DNA of 64,000 nt. It comes from Mesobacterium pallidum (GTDB taxonomy: Bacteria > Pseudomonadota > Alphaproteobacteria > Rhodobacterales > Rhodobacteraceae). Each line of letters starts with the position of its first letter. The first letter of the stretch is position 1. Under the pieces are notes generated by a model. That model ran no database searches. It saw only the letters and a program-made list of their open reading frames with translations, and had not been told where the DNA came from. Shown here piece after piece: positions 1-9,291 of this stretch. The stretch lies in NCBI RefSeq assembly GCF_019966535.1, contig NZ_JAIMID010000016.1, forward strand, positions 1-64,000, given 5' to 3'. The position numbers and the translations under genes are program-made.

Positions 1-108
1 CCGCGCCGCGGGCGGGGGGGCGCGCGCGGGCCGGGGCCCCCCCCCCCCCGCCCCGCCCCCCCCCCCCCCCCCCCCCCCCCCCGCCCCCCCCCCCCCCCCC
101 GCCCCGGT
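1..108. other. C/G homopolymer tract at the window edge
   Basis: The first 108 bases are almost entirely C with scattered G and no A or T before about base 108. Base composition becomes normal immediately afterwards. Nothing codes here. On the minus strand the tract reads as a long poly-G, which is the typical product of signal loss in two-colour sequencing chemistry. It begins right after a strong hairpin. I infer an assembly or sequencing artefact at a contig end rather than real sequence. Confidence 0.7.
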
Positions 109-127
109 CGGATCGCCACGCGATCCG
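109..127 (-). terminator. Hairpin downstream of the PfkB kinase gene
   Basis: A perfect 8-bp stem (CGGATCGC / GCGATCCG) with a 3-base loop lies ten bases past the kinase stop codon. It sits where a transcription terminator is expected. The T-tract that should follow on the minus strand is replaced by the poly-G artefact, so it cannot be judged. Confidence 0.4.
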
Positions 128-136
128 AAACCAGCC

Positions 137-1126
137 TCAGACCAGGCCCTCGGCCGCAAACAGCGCCTTGACGTCAGCTGCCGGGCGCGGGCCCACGTGC
201 CCGATCACCTCGGCCGCCGCGATGCAGCCCATGCGCCCCGCGACCGCCAGCGGCTTGCCGGTGGCGATGCCGTACAGGAACCCGGCGGCGAACTGGTCGC
301 CCGCGCCGGTGGCGTCCACCGGCGTCACCATGCGGACCGGCACCACGGCCTCTTCGTCGCCGCGCACGATCACCACGTCATGGCCCGACCGGGTGCAGAC
401 GATCAGCCCGCTATCCGCCGCCGCCTGCTCGAGCGCCGCGCCCAGATCGTCGGTCTCGTAAAGCGAACACCATTCCTGCTCGTTGCCGATCACGTAGTCG
501 AGCTCCTTGACCAGCCGGCGGAAATCGCCCCGGTGGCGGTCGACGCAGAACGGGTCCGACAGGGCGATCCCGGCCATGCCGCCGCCGTCCCGGCAGAGCT
601 TGGCAGCGGTCTCGAAGGCCGCCTTGCCCTTGTCCTTGTCGTAAAGATACCCCTCGAGGAACAGGATCTTCGCCGCGCTCATCACCGCGTCCGGCACGTC
701 CTCGGGCCCCACCTCTGACGAAATCCCGAGGTAGGTGTTCATCGACCGCTCGCCGTCCGGGCTGACGAAGATCATCGACCGCGACGTCGGCAGGTCCCCC
801 CCCGCCACCGGCGGATTGACAAAGGCCGTGCCCTCGTCCTCGAGCGAGCTGGCATAGAACCGCCCCAGCGTGTCGTCGTTCACACGGCCCACGAATGCGG
901 TCGACAGCCCGAGGCTTCCCAGCCCCGAGATCGTGTTCCCGACCGACCCGCCGGCGGCCTGCACCCGCTCCTTCATCGCGCCATACAGCATCTCGCCCCG
1001 CTCTCGCTCGACCAGCTGCATGATGCCCTTCTGGATGCCCATCAGGTCCAGGAAACTGTCATCGGCATGGGTGATCACGTCGACGACGGCATTGCCGATC
1101 CCGACGACCTCGTAGGATTTGCTCAT
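137..1126 (-). CDS. PfkB-family carbohydrate/adenosine kinase
   Basis: A 329-residue ribokinase-fold kinase that transfers phosphate from ATP to a sugar or nucleoside in the cytoplasm. The N-terminus has the GIGNAVVD strand of PfkB proteins. The C-terminal signature DATGAGDQFAAGFL starts at residue 271 and places the catalytic base at Asp277. Close relatives in this bacterial group are usually annotated as adenosine kinase, but the substrate cannot be read from the sequence. The start is ATG at 1126, whose ATGA overlaps the nth stop codon. A longer upstream open frame is only the shadow of nth. It is co-oriented with nth and the GNAT gene, so probably co-transcribed. Confidence 0.9.
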   Translation of the reverse strand: MSKSYEVVGIGNAVVDVITHADDSFLDLMGIQKGIMQLVERERGEMLYGAMKERVQAAGGSVGNTISGLGSLGLSTAFVGRVNDDTLGRFYASSLEDEGTAFVNPPVAGGDLPTSRSMIFVSPDGERSMNTYLGISSEVGPEDVPDAVMSAAKILFLEGYLYDKDKGKAAFETAAKLCRDGGGMAGIALSDPFCVDRHRGDFRRLVKELDYVIGNEQEWCSLYETDDLGAALEQAAADSGLIVCTRSGHDVVIVRGDEEAVVPVRMVTPVDATGAGDQFAAGFLYGIATGKPLAVAGRMGCIAAAEVIGHVGPRPAADVKALFAAEGLV

Positions 1127-1767
1127 TCGGTCTTGTCCTCGAATTGGCACAGGTCGCGGATGATACACGCCCCGCATTTCGGTTTTCTTGCCACGCAGAT
1201 GTAGCGGCCATGCAGGATCAGCCAGTGATGCGCATGGCGCTGGAAATCGACGGGCACGTTGTCCTCGATCGCGCGTTCCACCGCGACCACGTCCTTGCCC
1301 GGACAGATGCCGGTGCGGTTGCCGATGCGAAAGATATGCGTGTCGACGGCCTGCGCGGGATAGCCCCACCACATGTTCAGCACCACGTTGGCGGTCTTGC
1401 GCCCCACGCCCGGCAGGCTCTCCAACGCGGCGCGGGAATTGGGAACCTCGCCGCCGTACTGATCCACCAGGATCCGCGACAGCTTGATCACGTTCTTGGC
1501 CTTGTTGCGGAAAAGGCCGATGGTCTTGATGTGCTCGATCACGCCATCTTCGCCGAGGTCGAGCATCTTCTGCGGCGTGTCCGCCACGGCGAACAGGCCG
1601 CGCGTCGCCTTGTTCACTCCCGCATCCGTCGCCTGGGCCGACAGCGCCACGGCGACCACCAGCGTATAGGCGTTCACATGCTCCAGCTCGCCCTTGGGTT
1701 CGGGCTCTGCTGCCTGAAAGCGCGTGAAGACCTCGCGCATGGTGTGATAGTCGAGTTGCCTGGCCAT
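1123..1767 (-). CDS. nth: Endonuclease III (DNA glycosylase/AP lyase)
   Basis: A 214-residue base-excision repair enzyme that removes oxidised pyrimidines and cleaves at the abasic site. The helix-hairpin-helix LPGVGRKTA contains the catalytic lysine (Lys124), and VDTHIFR carries the catalytic aspartate (Asp142). The C-terminal [4Fe-4S] ligands follow the family spacing C-x6-C-x2-C-x5-C (Cys191, 198, 201, 207), and the length matches the E. coli enzyme. I chose the ATG at 1767 because upstream codons add no family-like sequence. The stop overlaps the start of the kinase gene (ATGA), which implies translational coupling. Confidence 0.97.
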   Translation of the reverse strand: MARQLDYHTMREVFTRFQAAEPEPKGELEHVNAYTLVVAVALSAQATDAGVNKATRGLFAVADTPQKMLDLGEDGVIEHIKTIGLFRNKAKNVIKLSRILVDQYGGEVPNSRAALESLPGVGRKTANVVLNMWWGYPAQAVDTHIFRIGNRTGICPGKDVVAVERAIEDNVPVDFQRHAHHWLILHGRYICVARKPKCGACIIRDLCQFEDKTE

Positions 1768-1817
1768 GGCGGGTTTATCGGGGCAAGCGCCCGGCGCCGC
1801 AAGAGGGAGAGGCTGCG

Positions 1818-2615
1818 TTACTTGGTCAGCCTGCCCTCGCCAAAGCTGGCCGGGTCGATGGCGATGATGTCCTGTGCATTGAGCGGCCCAAGGCCCAGCC
1901 TCGTGCACAGCCGCTCCGACGGCGTATTGCCCGCCCGGATGCCGGTCTGGAACCCAGTGTATCCCCGGTCCGCCATGTCCACCAGCGCCTGCGCGCCCAG
2001 CCACAGCGACAGCCCTTCGCCCCGCCGGTCGGGCCGGGTCGCCAGCATCCCCCACCAGACCGTCCGACCTTCGGGGCTGTCGGGATGGAACTGCGCGACC
2101 GAGGCCGCCATGGTCACGATCTGCCCCGCCCCGTCGCGGGCGAACAGCACCGAGGCGGGCCGCGCCACGCCGCGCAGGAAGGGCCCGGAGGGCAGCAGCA
2201 CCTCGCAATCCTGTGCGAACTGGTCGAGATCGCGCAAATCTTCCACGGGAGTGTCAGGCGTCACCCGTGTCACCGTCAGGTCACCCGGCAGGCTGCGATC
2301 CCGCAACACGGCGCGGGCGGCGGCGATGGCCTCGGCCTCGCCGCGCCAATGGGCGTAGCGGTCGATGGCCAGCCCGGCGGCCTCGAGCGTCGCCACCCGT
2401 TCGGCGACCTCGTCCTCGGGCACGCAATCGCCGGGGCCGACCCCCTGCACCCGCGCCAGCCGGATCTGCCGCTGCACGGTCTCTCCGCGCCGTCCGTTCA
2501 CTGCGACCGCCCGCCCGTGGCAAGCGTAAAGCGGATCGTCTTTCAGCAGCTCGAACAGGGCATGGGCCCGGTATTCCAGCTGTTGCTGCCCGGCAGAGCC
2601 GAAAACCTCGGTCAT
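1818..2615 (-). CDS. GNAT-family N-acetyltransferase
   Basis: A 265-residue protein whose C-terminal half (about residues 150-260) has the GNAT fold: the acetyl-CoA binding loop RPDRRGEGLS fits the R-x-x-R/G-x-G/A pattern, and it is preceded by the strand WWGMLATRP. The N-terminal half (about 1-140) is not a recognisable domain; it is rich in charged residues and may fold as a helical extension. The acetyl acceptor is unknown. The start is the ATG at 2615, since the frame runs on upstream without family-like sequence. It is divergent from the AraC-MGMT gene across 120 bp and lies 50 bp upstream of nth. Confidence 0.8.
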   Translation of the reverse strand: MTEVFGSAGQQQLEYRAHALFELLKDDPLYACHGRAVAVNGRRGETVQRQIRLARVQGVGPGDCVPEDEVAERVATLEAAGLAIDRYAHWRGEAEAIAAARAVLRDRSLPGDLTVTRVTPDTPVEDLRDLDQFAQDCEVLLPSGPFLRGVARPASVLFARDGAGQIVTMAASVAQFHPDSPEGRTVWWGMLATRPDRRGEGLSLWLGAQALVDMADRGYTGFQTGIRAGNTPSERLCTRLGLGPLNAQDIIAIDPASFGEGRLTK

Positions 2616-2735
2616 GGCGCCCCTCCCTTTGCCAAAAGTCAACGCACGCCCGCGCGCCCTGTCAAAGGAAATCGCAACTTCCGGGTCGCGAGGGGGCAGG
2701 GCAGGGAATATGGTCATGCCCAAGGAGGACCTGCC

Positions 2736-3596
2736 ATGACCGCAGCCCAGCAGATCACCACGCCCGAGGACGGCTACCATTTCCACGTCATGCGCCGCGC
2801 GCTCGACTTGATCGACGCGGCCGAAGAGCCGCTGACCCTCGACGCGCTCGCCAGCGCGATGAACATGAGCCCCGCGCATTTCCAGCGCCTCTTCAGCCAA
2901 TGGGTCGGGGTCAGCCCCAAGCGCTACCAGCAATACCTTGCCCTCGGCCATGCCAAGGCGCTGCTGCGCGACCGCTTCACCACGCTGGCGGCGGCCCATG
3001 GCGCGGGCCTGTCGGGCACCGGGCGGCTGCATGACCTGTTCGTGCGGTGGGAGGCGATGAGCCCCGGCGATTACGCCCGCGCGGGCGAAGGCCTCACGAT
3101 CTTCTGGGGCTGGTTCGACAGCCCCTTCGGCCCGGCGCTGGTCATGGGCACCGACAAGGGCATCTGCGGCATCGGCTTCGCCGCCGAATGCTCCGAGACC
3201 CACGCAATGGAGGACCTCACCGCGCGCTGGCCCAACGCGGCTTACGTCGAGGACCCGATGCGCCTGCGCCCCTGGGTGCTCTCGGCCTTCGGCAGCGAGG
3301 GGGAGGTCAGCCAGACCCCGCTCTACCTCATCGGCGCGCCGTTCCAGATCAAGGTGTGGGAGGCGCTGATGCAGATCCCATCCGGCCATGTCACCACCTA
3401 TTCCGAGATCGCGCAGGCGATCGGCCACCCCAAGGCGGTGCGCGCCGTGGGCACGGCGGTGGGGCGCAACCCGATCAGCTACCTGATCCCCTGCCACCGG
3501 GCACTGCGCAAGTCCGGGGGGCTTGGCGGCTACCACTGGGGCCTGCCGGTCAAACGCACGATCCTGGCCTGGGAAAGCGCGCGGGCCGAGGCCTGA
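2736..3596 (+). CDS. AraC-type HTH / methylated-DNA-protein cysteine methyltransferase fusion
   Basis: A 286-residue alkylation-repair protein. Residues about 10-100 form an AraC-type helix-turn-helix domain (PLTLDALASAMNMSPAHFQRL). The C-terminal 170 residues are an O6-alkylguanine-DNA alkyltransferase with acceptor Cys253 in IPCHR. The E. coli Ada architecture has an additional N-terminal zinc domain whose Cys38 repairs methylphosphotriesters and switches Ada to an activator. That domain is absent here, so the protein can repair alkylguanine but probably cannot be activated the Ada way. The start is ATG at 2736 with AAGGAGG seven bases upstream. Confidence 0.92.
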   Translation: MTAAQQITTPEDGYHFHVMRRALDLIDAAEEPLTLDALASAMNMSPAHFQRLFSQWVGVSPKRYQQYLALGHAKALLRDRFTTLAAAHGAGLSGTGRLHDLFVRWEAMSPGDYARAGEGLTIFWGWFDSPFGPALVMGTDKGICGIGFAAECSETHAMEDLTARWPNAAYVEDPMRLRPWVLSAFGSEGEVSQTPLYLIGAPFQIKVWEALMQIPSGHVTTYSEIAQAIGHPKAVRAVGTAVGRNPISYLIPCHRALRKSGGLGGYHWGLPVKRTILAWESARAEA

Positions 3597-3716
3597 GCCC
3601 GCGCGGGCAGGCGGCAAATCGCCGATATTCCGCGATGACGGATTGGTGACGCGCCGCATCTGCGCTAATTACGGGCGAACCCCCGGGACCGGGGCACCCA
3701 GACCAAGAGGCAAGAC

Positions 3717-4370
3717 ATGTTCGCAGTGAAACCCTTCTCGGCCATCGCGCTGGCGTCGCTGGTGCTGGCCACCGCCTGCACCACCGCGTCCGAAACCCCC
3801 AAGACCCGTGACGGCGCGGTCATCGGCGGCCTGATCGGCGGCCTGGCCGGCGCCATCGCCGGCAACGACCCCGAGGAACGCCGCCGCAACGCGGCTGTCG
3901 GCGCAATCGTCGGCGCGGGCGTGGGCGGTGTCATCGGCTCCCAGCTCGACAAGCAGGAAGCCGCGCTGCGCCAGGATCTCGGCAATGACAACGTCACCAT
4001 CGTCAACACCGGCGACCGGCTGATCGTGACCCTGCCGCAGGACATCCTGTTCGCCACCGACAGCACCACCGTGCGCGCCGACCTGCAGTCGGACCTGCGC
4101 GCCTTGGCCGGGAACCTGAACGAATACCCGAACACCACGGTGCAGGTGATCGGCCATACCGACAGCGACGGCTCGGCCGCCTACAATCAGGACCTGTCGC
4201 AGCGCCGCGCCCAGGCCGTCAGCTCTGTGCTGATCGGCAACGGCGTGTCGCCCTCGCGCATCCAGGCCTTCGGCCGGGGCGAGGACCAGCCGGTGGCGAC
4301 CAACCTGACCGCCGAGGGCAAGGCCCAGAACCGGCGCGTCGAGATCGTGATCCTGCCGAACGCGGCCTGA
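3717..4370 (+). CDS. OmpA-family outer-membrane lipoprotein with glycine zipper
   Basis: A 217-residue envelope protein. The signal peptide ends in a lipobox LATAC with the lipidated cysteine at residue 21. Two glycine-zipper segments follow (GAVIGGLIGGLAGAIAG near residue 33 and GAIVGAGVGGVIG near 60). Residues about 100-217 form an OmpA C-terminal peptidoglycan-binding domain (VIGHTDSDGS, SQRRAQAV, GRGEDQPVA). It resembles YiaD-type lipoproteins and presumably tethers the outer membrane to peptidoglycan. It is monocistronic: a strong terminator follows 21 bases after the stop. Confidence 0.93.
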   Translation: MFAVKPFSAIALASLVLATACTTASETPKTRDGAVIGGLIGGLAGAIAGNDPEERRRNAAVGAIVGAGVGGVIGSQLDKQEAALRQDLGNDNVTIVNTGDRLIVTLPQDILFATDSTTVRADLQSDLRALAGNLNEYPNTTVQVIGHTDSDGSAAYNQDLSQRRAQAVSSVLIGNGVSPSRIQAFGRGEDQPVATNLTAEGKAQNRRVEIVILPNAA

Positions 4371-4390
4371 TCGCTTTCGGTACCGGGTTC

Positions 4391-4416
4391 AAAGGGGCGC
4401 TTCGGCGCCCCTTTTT
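4391..4416 (+). terminator. Intrinsic terminator of the OmpA lipoprotein gene
   Basis: A perfect 7-bp stem GGGGCGC / GCGCCCC closed by a TTCG tetraloop is followed by five T residues. This is a textbook rho-independent terminator. Confidence 0.93.
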
Positions 4417-4481
4417 GCGTGCGCATTGTCGCCCGCCCCGCCCGGGCTAGACTGTGCGGGACAACAACGCTGGAGATTCGC

Positions 4482-5024
4482 ATGACCTACCGCCTCGTCG
4501 GCCTCTGCGGCGCCCTGCGCGCCGACAGCACCAACCTCAAGCTGCTGCACGAGGCGGCCCGCGTCTCTGGCGCCGACCCGTTCGACATCGGCGACACGGA
4601 CCTGCCGCTTTACAACGGCGACGTGGAGGATGCGGGGATGCCCGAGAAGGTCGTGCGGCTGGTCGAACTGATCCGGTCCGCCGACGCGGTGGTGATCGCG
4701 TCGCCGGAATACAACCGCGGGATTTCGGGCGTCATGAAGAACGCGCTGGACTGGATCAGCCGGATGAAGATGCCGCTGAAGGGCAAGCCCGTCGCCGTCA
4801 TGTCCGCCGCCGACGGCCGCGCGGGCGGAGAGGTGGCGCAATTCATGCTGCGACACTGCCTTGTTCAGCACGGCGCCCGCGTCTTGGTCGGCAATGCGGT
4901 TTGCGTCGCGGATTCGTCGAACCAGTTCGACGCGGACGGCCGGCTCAAGAGCGAGCTTTACGTCAAGACCCTGACAGCGCTGATGGAAGCGCTGCGCGAC
5001 GAGGCCCGGCTGCGCGCCGGCTGA
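4482..5024 (+). CDS. NADPH-dependent FMN reductase (flavodoxin-like)
   Basis: A 180-residue flavodoxin-fold oxidoreductase of the ArsH/ChrR-like FMN reductase family. The FMN phosphate loop is GLCGALRADSTN at the N-terminus. The family signature SPEYNRGISGVMKNALDW lies in the middle. It probably reduces quinones, azo compounds or metal ions with NAD(P)H, but the substrate is unknown. The ATG at 4482 is preferred over an in-frame ATG 63 bases upstream because the family fold begins at TYRLVGLCG and a purine-rich TGGAG precedes it. It stands alone between two terminators. Confidence 0.9.
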   Translation: MTYRLVGLCGALRADSTNLKLLHEAARVSGADPFDIGDTDLPLYNGDVEDAGMPEKVVRLVELIRSADAVVIASPEYNRGISGVMKNALDWISRMKMPLKGKPVAVMSAADGRAGGEVAQFMLRHCLVQHGARVLVGNAVCVADSSNQFDADGRLKSELYVKTLTALMEALRDEARLRAG

Positions 5025-5056
5025 GAGGGCGGCGTGAGGGGCCAGCCCCTCACACT

Positions 5057-5082
5057 CCCCGGAGTTTAGGGGCAAGATGAAG
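5057..5082 (+). repeat. Dispersed intergenic repeat, degenerate copy 1
   Basis: The bases CCGGAGTTTAGGGGCAAGATGAAG resemble the core of copies at 5101-5133 (opposite strand) and 33254-33285: a GGAGTTTA block, then GGCAAGATGAAG. This copy has lost the GCCTCCGGC head. It faces copy 2, so the two form an inverted pair around an 18-base spacer. Confidence 0.6.
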
Positions 5083-5100
5083 AGCGGACCCGATCCCCTG

Positions 5101-5133
5101 CTTCATTGTGCCGAATAAACTCCCGCCGGAGGC
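5101..5133 (-). repeat. Dispersed intergenic repeat, copy 2
   Basis: Read on the minus strand this is GCCTCCGGCGGGAGTTTATT followed by CGGCACAATGAAG. It is nearly identical to the copy at 33254-33285 28 kb away and inverted relative to the degenerate copy at 5057-5082. All three copies are intergenic. Confidence 0.75.
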
Positions 5134-5134
5134 A

Positions 5135-5158
5135 GCCGCGCCCCGGGCGCGGCTTTTT
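5135..5158 (+). terminator. Intrinsic terminator of the FMN reductase gene
   Basis: A perfect 8-bp stem GCCGCGCC / GGCGCGGC with a 3-base loop is followed by TTTTT. It lies 110 bases after the reductase stop, directly after repeat copy 2, and separates this gene from the convergent operon. Confidence 0.9.
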
Positions 5159-5178
5159 CAGGCAAGAAAGCGCCGCAC

Positions 5179-6216
5179 TCAGGTCAGCTTGACCAGCTGC
5201 TTGCCCATGTTGCGGCCCTTGAGCAGGCCCCGGAAGGTCTCGGGCGCGTTTTCCAGACCTTCGGCCACGTCTTCGAGGTACGTGACCCGGCCGTCGGCCA
5301 CCATCGGCGCGACTTCCTTGAGGAAGGCCGGGAAGCGGTCGAAATGATCCGAGATGATGAAGCCCTCGAGCCGCATCCGTTTCACCAGAAGCGAGCGCCA
5401 GAGCACCGGGCTGCGGTCGGGGCCCTGCGCCTCGACCCCGCCGAGCGCGCCGGAATTGTAGCCCGCGATCATGCCGCAGAGCGGGATGCGGCCGAAGGTG
5501 TTCATCAGCGGCATCACCGCCTCCTGCACCTTGCCGCCGACGTTTTCGAAGTAGATGTCGATGCCGTCCGGGCAGACCTCTTTCAGCGCGGCGCGCAGGG
5601 ACCGGGCGTCGTTATGGGCGCGGTGGTCGAGGCAGGCGTCGAAGCCGAAGGTCTCGGTCGCGATGCGGCATTTCTCCGGCCCGCCGGCGATGCCGATGGT
5701 GCGCAACCCGCGCGCCCTGGCGACCTGGCCGACGACCGACCCGACGCCGCCGGTGGCCGCCGCCACGACCAGCGTTTCGCCTTCCTTCGGCTGGCCGATC
5801 TGGGTCAGCCCGTACCAGCCGGTGAACCCGGGCATGCCCAGCACGCCGAGCGCGGGGGTGATCGGCAGCGACGGGTCGAGCTTGCGCAGCTGGCTGCCCG
5901 GCAGCACGCCATGGGTCGCCCAGCCGGTCATGCCCATGACCTTGTCGCCCGGCTTGAACCCGGCGTGGTGCGACACCAGCACCTCGCCCACGGCGCCGCC
6001 GCCCATGGTTTCGCCGATCTCGACCGGGGCCGAGTAGCTTTTGGCGTCGTCCATCCGGCCGCGCATGTAGGGGTCGAGCGACATGTACTCGGCCCGCACC
6101 AGCACCTCGCCGTCGCCGGGGGAGGGCACATCGAGCGTCTCGAGCCGGAAGCAGTCGTCGCCGGGTTCGCCTTGCGGGCGCTTGGCCAGTACGATGCGTT
6201 GCATCTGGTCGGTCAT
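5179..6216 (-). CDS. NADP-dependent medium-chain reductase (CurA/leukotriene-B4 dehydrogenase-like)
   Basis: A 345-residue zinc-independent MDR oxidoreductase of the CurA / prostaglandin reductase type, which reduces alpha,beta-unsaturated ketones with NADPH. The N-terminal GroES-like domain contains SLDPYMRGRM, typical of this subfamily. The Rossmann motif AATGGVGSVVGQVA lies near the middle, and FENVGG follows. No zinc-ligand set is present. It is the last gene of the minus-strand acyl-CoA operon, 12 bp after the thioesterase stop codon. The start is ATG at 6216 with GGAGGATCCC upstream. Confidence 0.92.
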   Translation of the reverse strand: MTDQMQRIVLAKRPQGEPGDDCFRLETLDVPSPGDGEVLVRAEYMSLDPYMRGRMDDAKSYSAPVEIGETMGGGAVGEVLVSHHAGFKPGDKVMGMTGWATHGVLPGSQLRKLDPSLPITPALGVLGMPGFTGWYGLTQIGQPKEGETLVVAAATGGVGSVVGQVARARGLRTIGIAGGPEKCRIATETFGFDACLDHRAHNDARSLRAALKEVCPDGIDIYFENVGGKVQEAVMPLMNTFGRIPLCGMIAGYNSGALGGVEAQGPDRSPVLWRSLLVKRMRLEGFIISDHFDRFPAFLKEVAPMVADGRVTYLEDVAEGLENAPETFRGLLKGRNMGKQLVKLT

Positions 6217-6228
6217 TGGGATCCTCCG

Positions 6229-6608
6229 TCAGGAAATGTAGCGAAAAACACCGGTCGCACTGGCGACCAGCGTGCCGTCTTCGTCGGTCAGGCGACTTTC
6301 GGCAAAGAAGGTCTTGCGGCCGCCCCCGGTCTTGCGGCCCGTCGCGCGCACGATCGTGCCGCGCGCCTGGGCGATGTAGTTGACGTTCAGCGACAGGGTG
6401 ACGGTCTTGCGGACCTGTTCGGTTCCCGTCCAGCACCCCGCATAGCCCATCGACGTATCCAGAAGCGTCGCGATCGCACCGCCGTGCAGGATGCCGTTGC
6501 GGTTGCCAAGATGCTCCAGCATCGGCTGTTCCAGCGTGCAGGTGTCTTCGGCCCAATCGGTGATCGAAAAGCCGAGGTGGCGCTGGAACGGATACGGATC
6601 TTCGACCA

Positions 6609-6612
<4 letters not shown>
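6229..6612 (-). CDS. PaaI-family hotdog thioesterase
   Basis: A 127-residue hotdog-fold protein. The motif NRNGILHGGAIATLLDTSMG matches the PaaI/YbgC-like acyl-CoA thioesterase helix, with the HGG turn that polarises the thioester. It probably hydrolyses acyl- or aryl-CoA esters made or consumed by the neighbouring ligase, thiolase and MaoC enzymes. The start is the first of two tandem ATG codons at 6612, overlapping the upstream gene's TGA (ATGA). The second ATG at 6609 would also work. Confidence 0.9.
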
Positions 6613-7634
<1,022 letters not shown>

Positions 7635-7652
7635 CCTCTCCTCCCCGAAAGG

Positions 7653-8321
7653 TCAGCTGTAGGTCAAAAGGCGCGCTTCGTTCTCGCCGTCGATATGCGG
7701 GACCTCGTTGAACGAATGCAGGTAGAAGGCGCGGGGGCCGAAGACGAACCTGGCCATGGCGCAGTTCTTGGTCTGCAATTGCAGCTTGATCTGCGATCCT
7801 TCGCCCGCGCCCATCGCGGCCGAGACCATGCGGCCGATGGCCCCGCCCGAGCTGACCGCCAGCACCCGCTGGCCGCCGCTTTGGGTGATCGCCTGCCGCG
7901 CGTCCTCGACACGGGCGCTGAACGCCTCCCAGCTTTCGGGGGCGTTCGGAATCTGGCCACGTTCCCAGTCCAGCACGGTGTCGCGCAGCATGCGGAAATG
8001 GGTCTTTCGGTCGTCGTGCAGCCCCTCGGGCGCATCGCCTCCGGCAAACCGCGCATCCAGCAGCGCCTTGAAGTCGAATTCGTTCAGACCCGGATGCACG
8101 GTGGCGTCGCCGGGGCCGAAGCCCAGCCCCTCGACGATGCCTTCCAGCGTCTCGCGGTGGCGGCGCTGGGCGCCGATGAACAGCCGGTCGGGCACCAGGC
8201 CAAGGCGCCGCAGCGCCCGGCCCAGTTCCCGCGCCTGGTCCCAGCCGAGGTCGGACAGCACGTCGTAATCGGCCTTGCCGAAACTCGCCTGCCCGTGACG
8301 GATCAGCAGCAGCTCAGGCAC
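7653..8321 (-). CDS. Histidine phosphatase superfamily protein
   Basis: A 222-residue phosphoglycerate-mutase-like phosphatase. The N-terminal LLIRHGQASFG contains the phospho-accepting RHG histidine, and a second conserved histidine region (SSGGAIGRMV) lies near residue 160. In this branch the usual second-site GH is replaced by GG, so it may not be a classical cofactor-dependent mutase. It overlaps the nitronate monooxygenase gene by 8 bp. The substrate is unknown; a CoA- or sugar-phosphate role in the operon is possible. Confidence 0.85.
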   Translation of the reverse strand: MPELLLIRHGQASFGKADYDVLSDLGWDQARELGRALRRLGLVPDRLFIGAQRRHRETLEGIVEGLGFGPGDATVHPGLNEFDFKALLDARFAGGDAPEGLHDDRKTHFRMLRDTVLDWERGQIPNAPESWEAFSARVEDARQAITQSGGQRVLAVSSGGAIGRMVSAAMGAGEGSQIKLQLQTKNCAMARFVFGPRAFYLHSFNEVPHIDGENEARLLTYS

Positions 8322-9291
8322 TGATGATCCCGGCCATGCGCGCCTTGGCGGCGTCGTATTCCGACGACAGCCGCGCGATGAGCTCGGCCGCCGGCAGAAC
8401 GGACTTTACCGCGCCGATGCCCTGGCCCGAACCCCAGATCTCCTTCCAGCTTTTCGGCTTTTCGCTGCCGAAATCCATCTTGGAGGGGTCGGAATGTTCC
8501 AGGTTGTCCGGATCCATCCCGGCATTCGCCACCGAAGGCTTGAGGTAATTGCCATGCACCCCGGTGAAGAGAGAGGAATAGACGATGTCCTCGGCGCCCG
8601 AGTCGACGATCATCTGCTTGTAGCCCTGGGCCGCGTTCGCCTCTTCGGTGGCGATGAAGGGCGAGCCGATATAGGCGAGGTCCGCGCCGATGGCCTGCGC
8701 GGCCAGGATGTTCTGCCCGGTGGCGATGGCGCCCGACAGCAGCACCGGCCCGTCGAACCATTCACGGATCTCGGATATCAGCGCGAAGGGCGACTGCGCC
8801 CCGGCATGGCCGCCCGCGCCGGCGGCGACGGCGATCAGCCCGTCGGCGCCTTTCTCGATGGCCTTTTTGGCAAAGCGGTTGTTGATGATGTCGTGCAGGG
8901 TGATCCCGCCGCAATCATGCGCGGCGTCGTTCACTTCCTTGCGCGCGCCCAGCGAGGTGATCCAGATCGGCACCTTCCACTTGTGGCAGATCTCGATATC
9001 CCGCTCGAGCCGGGCATTCGACCGGTGCACGATCTGGTTGACGGCAAAGGGCGCCGCGGGCGTGTCCGGGTTGGCCTGGTTCCAGGCGTCCAGCTCTTCG
9101 GTGATCCGCTTCAGCCAGGCCTCGAGCAGGATCGGGTCGCCGTCCTTTTCGCGCGCGTTCAGCGCCGGGAAGGACCCGACGATGCCGGCCTTGCACTGGG
9201 CGATCACCAGGTCCGGGTTGGAAATGATGAAGAGCGGAGAGCCCACGACCGGAAGCCGCAGACCCTGCAATTGTGCGGGCAGATGTCCCAT
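8314..9291 (-). CDS. Nitronate monooxygenase-family FMN enzyme
   Basis: A 325-residue TIM-barrel flavoprotein of the nitronate monooxygenase / 2-nitropropane dioxygenase family. Diagnostic segments are the N-terminal LPVVGSPLFIISNPDLV, the FMN-phosphate loops AVAAGAGGHAG and LSGAIATGQ, and GADLAYIGSPF. These enzymes oxidise alkyl nitronates, and related members reduce enoyl groups, so a role on an acyl-CoA intermediate is conceivable. The start codon follows the thiolase stop with no gap (TGA then ATG). Confidence 0.92.
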   Translation of the reverse strand: MGHLPAQLQGLRLPVVGSPLFIISNPDLVIAQCKAGIVGSFPALNAREKDGDPILLEAWLKRITEELDAWNQANPDTPAAPFAVNQIVHRSNARLERDIEICHKWKVPIWITSLGARKEVNDAAHDCGGITLHDIINNRFAKKAIEKGADGLIAVAAGAGGHAGAQSPFALISEIREWFDGPVLLSGAIATGQNILAAQAIGADLAYIGSPFIATEEANAAQGYKQMIVDSGAEDIVYSSLFTGVHGNYLKPSVANAGMDPDNLEHSDPSKMDFGSEKPKSWKEIWGSGQGIGAVKSVLPAAELIARLSSEYDAAKARMAGIISA

